A stretch of DNA of 64,000 nucleotides from NCEH01 sp002257205. Lineage in GTDB: Bacteria > Pseudomonadota > Alphaproteobacteria > Rhizobiales > Xanthobacteraceae. The notes below the pieces were generated by a model. It saw nothing but the letters and a program-made list of their open reading frames with translations. It ran no database searches and had not been told where the DNA came from. Location of the stretch: assembly GCF_043195105.1 (NCBI RefSeq), contig NZ_JBAFWO010000001.1. One strand, 5' to 3'. Position numbers and translations under genes: made by a program. Shown here piece after piece: positions 35,125 to 43,481 of the stretch. The stretch's first letter is position 1; every line of letters starts with the position of its first letter.

Positions 35125-35529
35125 ATGTATGCAGTGGAAGTGCGCGACCACATCATGATCGCCCATAGCTTCAAGGGCGATCTGTTCGGCCCGGCCCAGG
35201 CGCTGCACGGCGCCACCTTCGTGGTGGATGTCACCTTTTTCGCGCGCGAATTGACCACCGAAGGCGTGGTGGTGGACATCGGCCGCGCCCTCGACGCGCT
35301 CAAGGCGGTGCTCGGCCCTCTGACCTATCGCAATCTCGACGATCTGCCAGAATTCGCCGGGCGCAACACCACGACCGAGGTGCTGTGCCGCCACATCTTC
35401 GACCGCATGACGGACGCCGCGCGCACCGGCGCCCTGGGCGCGGGCGGCGACGCGCTCGCCAAGCTGCGGGTGACGCTGCATGAATCCCATGTGGCGCGGG
35501 CCTGGTACGAGGGCGATATCGCCGCATGA
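35125..35529 (+). CDS. PTPS/QueD-like protein with degenerate active site
   Basis: 134 residues, the size of 6-carboxy/6-pyruvoyl-tetrahydropterin synthases. The T-fold is recognised from MIAHSFKGDLFG, LHGATFVVDVTF, VVVDIGRALDALKAVL, NTTTEVLCRHIFDRM and VTLHESHVARAWYEGD. Two of the three zinc histidines align (H14, H28), but the third is A30 (HGH has become HGA). The catalytic Cys before it is replaced (FGPAQAL), and the LDHxxLN region reads LTYRNLD. The normal lyase reaction is therefore unlikely. The start is 18 nt after the MDR gene, and its stop overlaps the GT4 ATG. Confidence 0.85.
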   Translation: MYAVEVRDHIMIAHSFKGDLFGPAQALHGATFVVDVTFFARELTTEGVVVDIGRALDALKAVLGPLTYRNLDDLPEFAGRNTTTEVLCRHIFDRMTDAARTGALGAGGDALAKLRVTLHESHVARAWYEGDIAA

Positions 35530-36587
35530 GGGCGGCCGCCTTCGCGATCCCCGGCGACCTCAACCTGCCGACCGGCGGCTATGCCTATGACCGCGAAGTG
35601 CTGAAGCGCTTTCCACGGGACGGCCTGTCGCTGACCCATCTCGCCTTGCCGGCCGGCTTTCCCGCCCCGACCGGCGCGCAGGTGGGCGAAGCCTTGGACA
35701 CCCTCGCCACCACGGCGCCGCAGACCCTGCTGCTGGTGGACGGCCTCGCCCTCGGCGCCCTGCCGGCGGAGGGGCTCGCGGCGCTGAACCGGCGCATCGT
35801 CGCGCTCATCCACCATCCGCTCGCGCTGGAAGAGGCACTATCGGCTGGGGACCAGGCCCGCCTGGCGGTCAGCGAACGCGCGGCGCTGGCCCGGTGCGCC
35901 CATGTCATTGCCACCAGCCCGGCGACCGGCCGCACCCTGTGCCGCGATTTCGGCGTCGATCCCGCGCGCCTCACCATCGCGATGCCGGGCTCCGCGCAGG
36001 TCGCGCGGGCCCCGGCGGACGGGAGCCCGGCGCGCCTGCTGGCCGTGGGCTCGCTCATCCCGCGCAAGGGATATGACGTGCTGCTTGAGGCGCTTGGCCG
36101 GCTGAAGGGCTTCGCCTGGAGCCTCACCATCATCGGCAGCCTCGACCTCAATCCCGCGACGGTGGCGCAGATGCGCGCCCTCATCGCCGCTTATGGCCTG
36201 GAGGAGCGCATCGCTCTCGCGGGCGCGCGGCCGGCGCAGGAGCTGGCGCAGGCGTTCGCCGGCTGCGACCTGTTCGTCCACCCCTCCCTGTTCGAGGGCT
36301 ATGGCATGGTGCTGGCGGAAGCGATGCGCCATGGCCTGCCCATGATCTGCACCACCGGCGGCGCGGCGAACGAGACCGTGCCGGACCGTGCCGCGCTGAA
36401 GGTGCCGCCGGGCGATGTGGAGGCGCTCGCCGGCGCCTTGCGCATCTGCCTGCTTTCCGAAAAGGAGCGCCGGCGCCTCGCCGATGCCGCCTTCGCCGCC
36501 GGGCGGATGCTGCCCGATTGGGACGATACCGCGCAGCTTATCGCCGGCGCACTCGCGCGTGCCGCAGCGCTGGAGACCTTGCCATGA
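35526..36587 (+). CDS. Glycosyltransferase family 4 within the pterin-like cluster
   Basis: 353 residues, GT-B fold. N-terminal domain with IPGDLNLPTGGYAYDREVL (acceptor side), then VGSLIPRKGYDVLLEALG and FVHPSLFEGYGMVLAEAM, the GT4 E-x7-E donor-binding region. It adds a sugar from a nucleotide donor; lying between a PTPS-like and a methyltransferase gene, the acceptor is more likely a small heterocycle than a polysaccharide. ATGA overlaps at both ends show tight coupling. Confidence 0.87.
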   Translation: MRAAAFAIPGDLNLPTGGYAYDREVLKRFPRDGLSLTHLALPAGFPAPTGAQVGEALDTLATTAPQTLLLVDGLALGALPAEGLAALNRRIVALIHHPLALEEALSAGDQARLAVSERAALARCAHVIATSPATGRTLCRDFGVDPARLTIAMPGSAQVARAPADGSPARLLAVGSLIPRKGYDVLLEALGRLKGFAWSLTIIGSLDLNPATVAQMRALIAAYGLEERIALAGARPAQELAQAFAGCDLFVHPSLFEGYGMVLAEAMRHGLPMICTTGGAANETVPDRAALKVPPGDVEALAGALRICLLSEKERRRLADAAFAAGRMLPDWDDTAQLIAGALARAAALETLP

Positions 36588-37483
36588 CAGGATTTTCCGC
36601 CCAATGGCTCGCTTTGCGCGAGCCTGCGGACGTGGCCGCGCGCCATGCCGCCCTTGTCGCCGACCTCGCGCAGCGCATCGCCGTGCACGCCGGCGGGGCG
36701 GACCGCGAACAGCGTATCGTCGATCTCGGCGCCGGCACCGGCTCAAATCTGCGCGCCACCGCGCCTTTGCTCGGCCCGCGCCAGAGCTGGCGGCTGCTGG
36801 ATCATGACCCCGCCTTGCTGGAGGAGGCCCGCGCCGCGCTGGCGGCCTGGGGCGGCGAACAGGGCATGGCGGCCCATGACGCGGGCGCCCGGCTGGTTCT
36901 GAAAGGGCCGGAGCGGCGCATCGCCATCGCCTTCGCCCAGGCCGACCTCGCCGCCGATCCCGCCGCCGGCCTCGATTCCATCGGGCAGGACGCGCCGCAC
37001 CTCGTGACCGCCTCGGCCTTCTTCGACCTCGTCTCCGCCGACTGGATCGCCCGGTTCGCGGCGCAGGTCGCGCAGCGCGGCGCGCTGTTCTACACGGTGC
37101 TGACCTGCGACGGCCGCGACACCTGGCAGCCCGGCCATGCGGCCGATGACGAGATCGCCCGCGCCTTCCAGGCCCATCAGGCCCGCGACAAGGGCTTCGG
37201 CCCGGCCGCCGGGCCGCACGCCAGCGCCTTGCTGGCTCAAGCCTTCCAGGCACAAGGGTATGGTACGCGGGAGGAGGGCAGCCCCTGGCGCCTCGGCCCG
37301 GATCATGGCCCCCTGATCGCCGCTTTGGCGGAGGGCACGGCCGGCGCGGCGGCGCAGACCGGGCTGCTGGCGGAAGAGACCATCTCCGCCTGGCTGACCG
37401 CCCGCCGGCACGCGACGTGCGAGATCGGCCACGCCGATCTGCTCGCCTGGCCGCACCCTGCGCCGCCGCTCAGCCCCGGCTGA
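36584..37483 (+). CDS. Class I SAM-dependent methyltransferase
   Basis: 299 residues. SAM-binding motif I IVDLGAGTGSNLRA, motif II WRLLDHDPALLEEAR, and a later motif LVTASAFFDLVSADWI typical of small-molecule methyltransferases of this class. Its ATG overlaps the GT4 stop (ATGA). The 3' end overlaps the convergent cytochrome b561 gene by 14 nt. Its substrate is unknown, probably the product of the upstream enzymes. Confidence 0.87.
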   Translation: MTGFSAQWLALREPADVAARHAALVADLAQRIAVHAGGADREQRIVDLGAGTGSNLRATAPLLGPRQSWRLLDHDPALLEEARAALAAWGGEQGMAAHDAGARLVLKGPERRIAIAFAQADLAADPAAGLDSIGQDAPHLVTASAFFDLVSADWIARFAAQVAQRGALFYTVLTCDGRDTWQPGHAADDEIARAFQAHQARDKGFGPAAGPHASALLAQAFQAQGYGTREEGSPWRLGPDHGPLIAALAEGTAGAAAQTGLLAEETISAWLTARRHATCEIGHADLLAWPHPAPPLSPG

Positions 37484-38021
37484 GCTGCGGCAGCATGCGC
37501 GACAGCACCCCGTCGCGCCGGATGATGCCGTGGTAGAGGCCGGCGAGAATGTGCAGCGCCACCAGGGCCGCCGTGAGATAGCCGAGATATTGGTGTGCGC
37601 CGTTCAACAGGTCGGACAGGGCTTCATTCTTCGGCGCGATGGCCGGCAGCGTGAACAGGCCGAACACGCTCACCGCCGAGCCATAGGCGGACGAGCCCGC
37701 CCAGCCGAGCAACGGCATCACGAAGATCAGCACATACAGCAGGTGATGCACGCCGTTGGAGGCCGCCCATTGCCAATCCGGCAGGCCGAGCGGGCGGGGC
37801 GGCTTGCCCTTCACCACCCGCACCGCCACCCGCAACACAGCAAGGCACAGGATGGTGAAGCCGATGGAGCGGTGCAGGTCGAACAGCTGGTTCTGCGCCG
37901 GCCCGTCCGGCAGGCGCAGCATGATGAAGCCGAACGGAATCACCAGCAGCACCGCCGCCGCCGTGATCCAGTGAATCCACCTAGCCGGCGGAGAATAAGG
38001 AATGACCTGCGGCTCGCTCAT
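37470..38021 (-). CDS. Cytochrome b561
   Basis: 183 residues, four membrane segments. Conserved haem-ligand histidines: RWIHWITAAAVLLV, FDLHRSIGFTILC, NGVHHLLYVLIFV and LVALHILAGLYHGII, as in bacterial CybB-type cytochromes, which pass electrons from ubiquinol or to superoxide/acceptors. The start lies inside the 3' end of the RibD-C gene (41-nt overlap, same strand), so it is probably co-transcribed with it. Whether it serves the neighbouring biosynthetic cluster is inference. Confidence 0.87.
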   Translation of the reverse strand: MSEPQVIPYSPPARWIHWITAAAVLLVIPFGFIMLRLPDGPAQNQLFDLHRSIGFTILCLAVLRVAVRVVKGKPPRPLGLPDWQWAASNGVHHLLYVLIFVMPLLGWAGSSAYGSAVSVFGLFTLPAIAPKNEALSDLLNGAHQYLGYLTAALVALHILAGLYHGIIRRDGVLSRMLPQLSRG

Positions 38022-38787
38022 GGTCGCGCGTCCCGTCCTCATGGGGGGGGCGGCCATCCCCCGTGCCGGTGTCCGAAACGTGAACGCCCCCGGCCGCGGG
38101 CAGGCGCAGATCGCACGCAAACAGCACATCGCCGTCGGGAAAAACCTCGACCCGGCTCGCCGGCCGTAGCGCATCCTTTAGCGCGGCGATGGGCGCAAGC
38201 TCAAGACCGGCGCGGCCGGAGCCGAGAATGACCGGAGATACCAGCACATGGAAGCCGTCCATGCAGCCGGCATCGAGAAATGACGACAATGTGCGCGTCC
38301 CGCCCTCCACCAGGATGCGGAACAGGCCCTGCGCCCGCAACGCTTCAAGGATGGCCTGTGGCGTCATGCGCCCCGCGCCGTCGGCGGCCACCGTCACCGC
38401 CTCGACGCCGGGGGGAAGCGCGCCCATGACATCCGGACGCCGCAGCACCAGCCGGCGGGCCCCGTCCGCGCCAAGGCAGCGGGCGGCGGGATCGAGCCGG
38501 CCGGACGGATCGATGATGACACGGGCGGGGTTTTTGCCCGGAACGCGGCGCACGTTCAGCAGCGGGTCATCGGCGACGATCGTGCCCACCCCCACCAGCA
38601 CCGCATCGGCGCTCGCGCGCAGCCGGTGCAGATGGTCCAGCGCATACCCGCCGCTGATGTATTTGGATTCGCCTGAAACCGTGGCGATACGCCCGTCCAG
38701 CGATTGGCCGAGCTGGCCGATCACGAGGGAGCGATCCGCGCATTGCGCACTCGCGCTCAAGCTCAGGAATGGGTCATAGTTCTGCAT
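37981..38787 (-). CDS. RibD C-terminal-type reductase (dihydrofolate reductase-like)
   Basis: 268 residues from ATG 38787; the longer open frame upstream is non-coding. DHFR-like RibD_C domain without the N-terminal deaminase: QLGQSLDGRIATVSGES, ADAVLVGVGTIVADDPLL, RVIIDPSGRLDP and FRILVEGGTRTLSSFLDAG. RibD_C enzymes reduce the ribosyl side chain of a pyrimidine phosphate with NADPH. As a stand-alone domain beside RibA and PTPS/GT/MT genes, it likely works on a related pyrimidine. It is divergent from RibA (~225-bp spacer). Confidence 0.88.
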   Translation of the reverse strand: MQNYDPFLSLSASAQCADRSLVIGQLGQSLDGRIATVSGESKYISGGYALDHLHRLRASADAVLVGVGTIVADDPLLNVRRVPGKNPARVIIDPSGRLDPAARCLGADGARRLVLRRPDVMGALPPGVEAVTVAADGAGRMTPQAILEALRAQGLFRILVEGGTRTLSSFLDAGCMDGFHVLVSPVILGSGRAGLELAPIAALKDALRPASRVEVFPDGDVLFACDLRLPAAGGVHVSDTGTGDGRPPHEDGTRDHERAAGHSLFSAG

Positions 38788-39014
38788 CGCCCTCGACTTA
38801 GCATAAACGGGCGCCGCCGGATGCAGGGGCCGGCGTATCGCGCGATAATGATTGCGCCAGGTCGGGGGGCTGGGAACGCAACGGCAATGGCACCGTTTGG
38901 TGACGACGGCCGCGCACGCACCCGCCGGATGCGGCGAGGTGCACGGGGCCAGAAGGTAGCACGGGGCTTGCAGAAACGCGGCCGTGGCACATGTTAGTGG
39001 GTGAAGAGGCTGTA

Positions 39015-40124
39015 ATGTCCCCAAGTGTGAATATTCTCGGTCGCGCGGATCCACGTATCACCGCTGTGGAGCGCGCGATTTCCGAACTGCGGTCCGGCCG
39101 GCCGGTCCTGTTGTCGCAGGGCGAGGATCGCGCGCTTGTGATCGGCGCCGAAGCGTTCGACGCGTCCTTGGCGAACGCCTTCGCCGAACAGGTCCAGGGC
39201 ATCGGGCGACTCGTGCTGCCGGGTCCGCGCCTGGTCCGCCTCGGCTGCCCGCGCGACGAGGACGGCTCGATCGCCCTGCCCCAGATGGATCCGGAACGGG
39301 TGGGCATGCTCACCCTCAAGGTGGATGCGCGGGTCGACGCCCCGGTCGCCCCCGCGACCGCGCTCGATGTTGCCGCGCTCGACCTGCTCGGCCTTGCGCT
39401 GGTGCTGCCCGCCGCGGTGCTCGCGCCCAGCGACGGCGCCGGGCTCGAACAGGTGCTGCGGGTGGATGGCGCCGATATCGCCGCCTTCCGCGCCGACCAG
39501 GCCGCGCGCCTCACCATCGTCGGCCGCGCGCCGGTGCCGCTGGAAGGCGCGCCGGAAACCGAATTCGTGGTGTTTCGCGGCGGCGAGGGCCTGCGCGACC
39601 AGGTGGCGATCATCGTCGGCAAGCCGGATCTCTCCCAGGCGGTGCCGGTGCGGCTGCATTCGGCCTGCCTCACGGGCGATCTGTTCGGCAGCCTGAAATG
39701 CGATTGCGGCGACCAATTGCGCGATACGGTCCAGCGCATGGCGCGCGGCGCTGGCGGGGTGTTGCTCTATCTCGACCAGGAAGGGCGCGGCAACGGCATC
39801 GCCAACAAGATGCGCGCCTACAAGCTTCAGTCCGAAGGCTATGATACCTATGACGCCGATGCCGTGCTCGGCTTCGGGCTCGATCAGCGGCGCTTCGACT
39901 TTGCCGCCGAAATGCTGCGGCAGCTCGGGGTGACAGCAGTGCAGCTCATCACCAATAATCCGCAGAAGATTGCCGCCCTGAAGGCCGCTGGGCTGGACGT
40001 GGTGGCGGAACAGCGGGTGCTCGGGCGACCGACGCTGGAGAATGTGCGCTACCTCGCCTCCAAGCGCGACCGCGCCGGCCATTATATTGATTTCGAAGTG
40101 CTCGCCGCCCGCGCGCCGGACTGA
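39015..40124 (+). CDS. ribA: GTP cyclohydrolase II with N-terminal extension
   Basis: 369 residues from ATG 39015 (GAAGAGG upstream). The C-terminal ~190 residues are a complete GTP cyclohydrolase II: zinc Cys C218, C229 and C231 in SACLTGDLFGSLKCDCGDQL, catalytic LYLDQEGRGNGI, and TNNPQKIAAL. The N-terminal ~170 residues are an alphaproteobacterial extension, weakly RibB-like. It opens GTP to a diaminopyrimidine, formate and pyrophosphate. Usually the first step of riboflavin synthesis; here the other riboflavin genes are absent and the neighbours are tailoring enzymes. Confidence 0.9.
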   Translation: MSPSVNILGRADPRITAVERAISELRSGRPVLLSQGEDRALVIGAEAFDASLANAFAEQVQGIGRLVLPGPRLVRLGCPRDEDGSIALPQMDPERVGMLTLKVDARVDAPVAPATALDVAALDLLGLALVLPAAVLAPSDGAGLEQVLRVDGADIAAFRADQAARLTIVGRAPVPLEGAPETEFVVFRGGEGLRDQVAIIVGKPDLSQAVPVRLHSACLTGDLFGSLKCDCGDQLRDTVQRMARGAGGVLLYLDQEGRGNGIANKMRAYKLQSEGYDTYDADAVLGFGLDQRRFDFAAEMLRQLGVTAVQLITNNPQKIAALKAAGLDVVAEQRVLGRPTLENVRYLASKRDRAGHYIDFEVLAARAPD

Positions 40125-40297
40125 GCGCGGGCGCGGGGCACCCTGCGTCAGGTCAAATCAAAACGATTGAAATCTCTCCCCGCTTGGGCTTTCCATGGCG
40201 GGCCACTCTTTGCGCGGCATAAGGTCCGCGCCGCCGTGCCATGGGTCTGACCTGGGGCGGCGGGAAGAGAATCGAGAACACTCGGGAGAGAGACTTC

Positions 40298-41047
40298 ATG
40301 ACCGCCACCAAGATCGCCCTCGTCACCGGCGCCGGCTCCGGCGTCGGCCGCGCCGTCGCGCAAGCCCTTGCTGGCGCCGGCTATAGCGTGGCCCTCGCCG
40401 GCCGCCGGCGCGAGGCGCTGGAGGCCACCGCCTCTTCGCTCGGCGACGCGCCCGCTCTGGTGGTGCCGACGGACGTGACCGATCCGGCTTCCGTCGCCGC
40501 CTTGTTCGCGGCGGTGAAGGAAGCCTACGGCCGGCTCGACCTGCTGTTCAACAATGCCGGCACCGGGGCGCCCGGCGTTCCCATGGAAGATCTCACCTAC
40601 GAGCAATGGCGCATGGTGGTGGACACCAACCTCACCGGCCCGTTCCTGTGCACCCAGCAGGCGATCCGCATCATGAAGGCGCAGACCCCCATGGGCGGGC
40701 GCATCATCAACAACGGCTCGATCTCGGCCCACACGCCCCGGCCCAATTCGGCGCCCTACACCTCCACCAAGCACGCGATCGCCGGCCTCACGAAATCCAC
40801 CTCCCTGGATTGCCGCGCCTATGACATCGCCTGCGGCCAGATCGACATCGGCAATGCCGATACGGAAATGGCCCAGCGCATCAAGAACGGCATCATCCAG
40901 GCGGACGGCTCTATGAAGCCGGAGCCGATGATCGACGCCAAACACGTGGCCGACGCGGTGCTCTACATGGCAAGCCTGCCCCTGAGCGCGAACGTGCAGA
41001 CCATCACCGTGATGGCCACCAAGATGCCGTTCGTCGGGCGCGGCTGA
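40298..41047 (+). CDS. Short-chain dehydrogenase/reductase
   Basis: 249 residues from ATG 40298, with CGGGAGAG upstream. Classical SDR: TGAGSGVGRA, NNAGTGAPG, a Ser in INNGSISAH, and YTSTKHAIAGL (YxxxK). C-terminal tail with MATKMPFVGRG. Specific substrate unknown. Lies alone between ribA and the MarR/MATE pair; a truncated SDR-like fragment lies just beyond it on the other strand. Confidence 0.88.
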   Translation: MTATKIALVTGAGSGVGRAVAQALAGAGYSVALAGRRREALEATASSLGDAPALVVPTDVTDPASVAALFAAVKEAYGRLDLLFNNAGTGAPGVPMEDLTYEQWRMVVDTNLTGPFLCTQQAIRIMKAQTPMGGRIINNGSISAHTPRPNSAPYTSTKHAIAGLTKSTSLDCRAYDIACGQIDIGNADTEMAQRIKNGIIQADGSMKPEPMIDAKHVADAVLYMASLPLSANVQTITVMATKMPFVGRG

Positions 41048-41076
41048 GCCCAGACGCCTTCCGCCACGCTGGAACG

Positions 41077-41104
41077 TCCCCTTCTCCACGGGCGGGGAGG
41101 GGAC
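41077..41104. repeat. REP-like palindrome
   Basis: GTCCCCTTCTCC and GGGGAGGGGAC arms around ACGGGC form a near-palindrome 30 bp after the SDR stop. It resembles the elements between tctC and tctB and may act as a terminator-like structure between the SDR and the convergent remnant. Confidence 0.55.
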
Positions 41105-41124
41105 GTGCCGCAGGCCGGCTCTTC

Positions 41125-41275
41125 CTATTCGCGGAAATCCGTATCGGCCGCGACGCGGGCAAGCTTGGTGCGGATGTTGCGATGGGCGTCGGGCCCGAGC
41201 GCGAGCCGCAGCGGCGGCTTTTCCGCATCCACCGCCTGGAGGATCACGGCGACGCTCCGGCTGGGAGCGTCCTCC
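41125..41275 (-). pseudogene. 3' fragment of a short-chain dehydrogenase
   Basis: A ~50-codon stretch ending at 41125 reads SVAVILQAVDAEKPPLRLAL, then GPDAHRNIRTKLARVAADTD, the typical C-terminal end of one SDR subgroup (after the active site). No start or Rossmann part precedes it before the MarR gene. It is a relic, probably of an SDR once regulated with the MarR gene upstream. Confidence 0.6.
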
Positions 41276-41359
41276 TTAGAAGAACGCGCACGCCGCCGCA
41301 TCAAATCACGTTGCCATGTCCGACGCGCCGACAAAACGCGAAAGCTGCCGGCGCGAATG

Positions 41360-41881
41360 TCAGACCGGCGCCTCGGTGCGGGAGAACGCCTCGGCGAATT
41401 CCGGTGAGGCGATGCGCTCCAGCGATGCGCGCAATGCCGCCGCCTCGGCGTGTCCGAACACCGCCTCGAATCGCGCCTGCGCCTGCGCCCACAGCGCCAT
41501 GGAGGCATCGAGCTTTGCCTTGCCGAGCGGCGTCAGCACCACCCGGCGGCTGCGCTTGTCCTGTTCATCCGGCACGAGCGCCACGAGGCCGTCGCGCTCC
41601 AGCGGCTTGAGATTATGCCCGAGAGCCGAGCGGTCGAGCACCAGGGCGGCGGACAGCTCGCCCATGGTCGGCGTTCCGGCCCGCGCGATATGGATCAGCA
41701 GCGAGCGCTGGGTGCCCTTCAGGCCGCACGGCGCCAGGACCGAATCATACAGCTGCGACACGCGCCGCGTGGCCTTGCGTAAAGCCGTGCCGTTGCACCG
41801 CCCGGCGTTGGGATAAGCACCGGCGGGAGCGGCATCCGGCTCGCATCCTACCCCGGCCGACGAGTTCTTGCGCCCTGCCAT
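41360..41881 (-). CDS. MarR-family transcriptional regulator
   Basis: 173 residues from ATG 41881, with GGAG six bases upstream. Winged-HTH MarR fold: QRSLLIHIARAGTPTMGELS, DRSALGHNLKPLERDGLV (recognition helix), VPDEQDKRSRRVVLT (wing). It is divergent from a MATE transporter, and the shared region carries a palindrome overlapping the transporter's promoter, so it probably represses the pump until a ligand binds. Confidence 0.9.
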   Translation of the reverse strand: MAGRKNSSAGVGCEPDAAPAGAYPNAGRCNGTALRKATRRVSQLYDSVLAPCGLKGTQRSLLIHIARAGTPTMGELSAALVLDRSALGHNLKPLERDGLVALVPDEQDKRSRRVVLTPLGKAKLDASMALWAQAQARFEAVFGHAEAAALRASLERIASPEFAEAFSRTEAPV

Positions 41882-41907
41882 GTCCCTGCTCCTCACGGGG
41901 CCGTCAA

Positions 41908-41963
41908 TTGACGAATACTCGCATATGCCACTATTTTCAAATTTATGGGTATATGCCCGTAAA
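41908..41963 (+). promoter_or_regulatory. MATE promoter with probable MarR operator
   Basis: TTGACG (41908-41913) and CTATTT (41931-41936) are 17 bp apart. Immediately downstream lies a 20-bp near-palindrome, TTATGGGTATATGCCCGTAA (41944-41963), over the expected transcription start. A related ATATGCC lies at 41923-41929. This is the arrangement expected for repression by the divergent MarR protein. Confidence 0.6.
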
Positions 41964-42008
41964 TCAGGGCGACGCGCGGTCTCCGCCACCGGCGCATCGG
42001 AAAGCGAC

Positions 42009-43418
42009 ATGCTCGACACCTTGTCCAAGCCGACCCGCGCCGCGTCCCCCACGCCGGCCCCGATCACCGGGGCGGCGGCCCTGTCGTCCCGCACCCGCGC
42101 CTTGCTGGAAGCCCCGGTGGCCCCGCTGCTCGCGCGCCTTGCCTGGCCGAACATCCTGGTGATGCTCGCCCAATCGAGCACCGGCCTGATCGAAATGGCC
42201 TTCATCGCCCGTCTCGGCATCGATGCCCTCACCGGCATGGCGCTGGTGCTGCCGGTGCTGATCTTGATGCAGAACATGTCCCAGGGCGCCATGGGCGGCG
42301 GCATCTCCTCCGCCATCGCCCGCGCCCTCGGCGGCCAGCGGCGGGCCGAGGCGGACAGCCTCGTGCTGCATGCGCTGGTCATCAATATCGGCTTCGGCCT
42401 CACCTTCTCCGCTCTGGTCCTGCTGTTCGGCCGGCACCTGTTCGCCTTGCTCGGCGGCAGCGGTGCGTCGCTGGACGCCGCGATCACCTATTCGCGCATC
42501 CTGTTCGCGGGCATGGTGCTGCTTTGGGTGTTCAATGCGCTGGCGAGCATCATCCGCGGCACCGGCAACATGCTGGTGCCCGGCATCGTGATCTGCGCCG
42601 GCGCGGTGCTGCTGGCGCCGCTGTCCTGTGCGCTGATCCTGGGATTCGGCCCGATTCCCTCCTACGGCATCGCCGGCGGGGCGATCGCCATGCTGCTTTA
42701 TTACGCGGTGGGCACCGCGATCCTGGCCTGGTACGTGGCGAGCGGGCGCAATGTGGCGCGCTTCGCCTGGACCCGCCTGCACCTGCCCTATGCCTGGAAC
42801 ATCCTGAAGGTGGGCGCGGTCGCGGCGGTGAATACCATCCAGATCAATGTGACCATCGCGGCCACCATGGGCCTGGTCGCCGCCCATGCGGGGCCGGGCG
42901 CGGTGGCCGGCTTCGCCACCGGCACCCGGCTCGAATATCTGCTGCCGCCGCTCGCTTTCGGGCTCGGCGCGCCGCTGGTGGCGCTGGTGGGCACCAATAT
43001 CGGCGCCGGACAGAACCGGCGCGCGCTGCGGATCGCACTGATCGGCGGCGCCTTTGCCTTTGTGCTCACGGAAACGGTGGGCATTGCCGCCGCGATCTGG
43101 CCCGCCGCATGGCTGGGCCTGTTCGACGCGACGCCCGAGATGCTGGCGGTGGGCACCCTCTATCTGCGCACGGTCGGGCCGTTCTTCGGCTTCTTCGGGC
43201 TCGGCATGACGCTTTATTTCGCCTCCCAGGGCGCCGGCCGCCTCGGCTGGCCCCTCGTCGCCGGCCTGCTGCGCATGGCCATTGCCGTGGGCGGCGGCGC
43301 GCTCGCGCTTTCGGTCACGGGCTCGCTGCATTGGCTGTTCGCGGTCTATGCCTGCGGACTGTTGTCCTATGGGGCTGTGGTGGGCGTTTCGGTCGCCTCG
43401 GGTTCCTGGTTTCGCTAA
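42009..43418 (+). CDS. MATE-family multidrug efflux transporter
   Basis: 469 residues from ATG 42009; the upstream open frame overlaps the operator region and is not used. Twelve membrane segments in two halves. MATE hallmarks: LAWPNILVMLAQSSTGLIEM, GMALVLPVLILMQNMSQGAMGGGISSAIAR split across segments 1-2, and SIIRGTGNMLVPG. It exports cationic drugs or metabolites using H+ or Na+. Regulated by the adjacent MarR gene. Confidence 0.9.
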   Translation: MLDTLSKPTRAASPTPAPITGAAALSSRTRALLEAPVAPLLARLAWPNILVMLAQSSTGLIEMAFIARLGIDALTGMALVLPVLILMQNMSQGAMGGGISSAIARALGGQRRAEADSLVLHALVINIGFGLTFSALVLLFGRHLFALLGGSGASLDAAITYSRILFAGMVLLWVFNALASIIRGTGNMLVPGIVICAGAVLLAPLSCALILGFGPIPSYGIAGGAIAMLLYYAVGTAILAWYVASGRNVARFAWTRLHLPYAWNILKVGAVAAVNTIQINVTIAATMGLVAAHAGPGAVAGFATGTRLEYLLPPLAFGLGAPLVALVGTNIGAGQNRRALRIALIGGAFAFVLTETVGIAAAIWPAAWLGLFDATPEMLAVGTLYLRTVGPFFGFFGLGMTLYFASQGAGRLGWPLVAGLLRMAIAVGGGALALSVTGSLHWLFAVYACGLLSYGAVVGVSVASGSWFR

Positions 43419-43481
43419 AGGCGTTATCTTGACGGTTTCACCCTGATCGCGCCCCTTATGGGCGGTTCATCGGAGCACATG

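Noticed and set aside
38788..39014. FMN riboswitch before ribA
   Set aside because: The region lacks the conserved FMN aptamer blocks; no such structure was seen.
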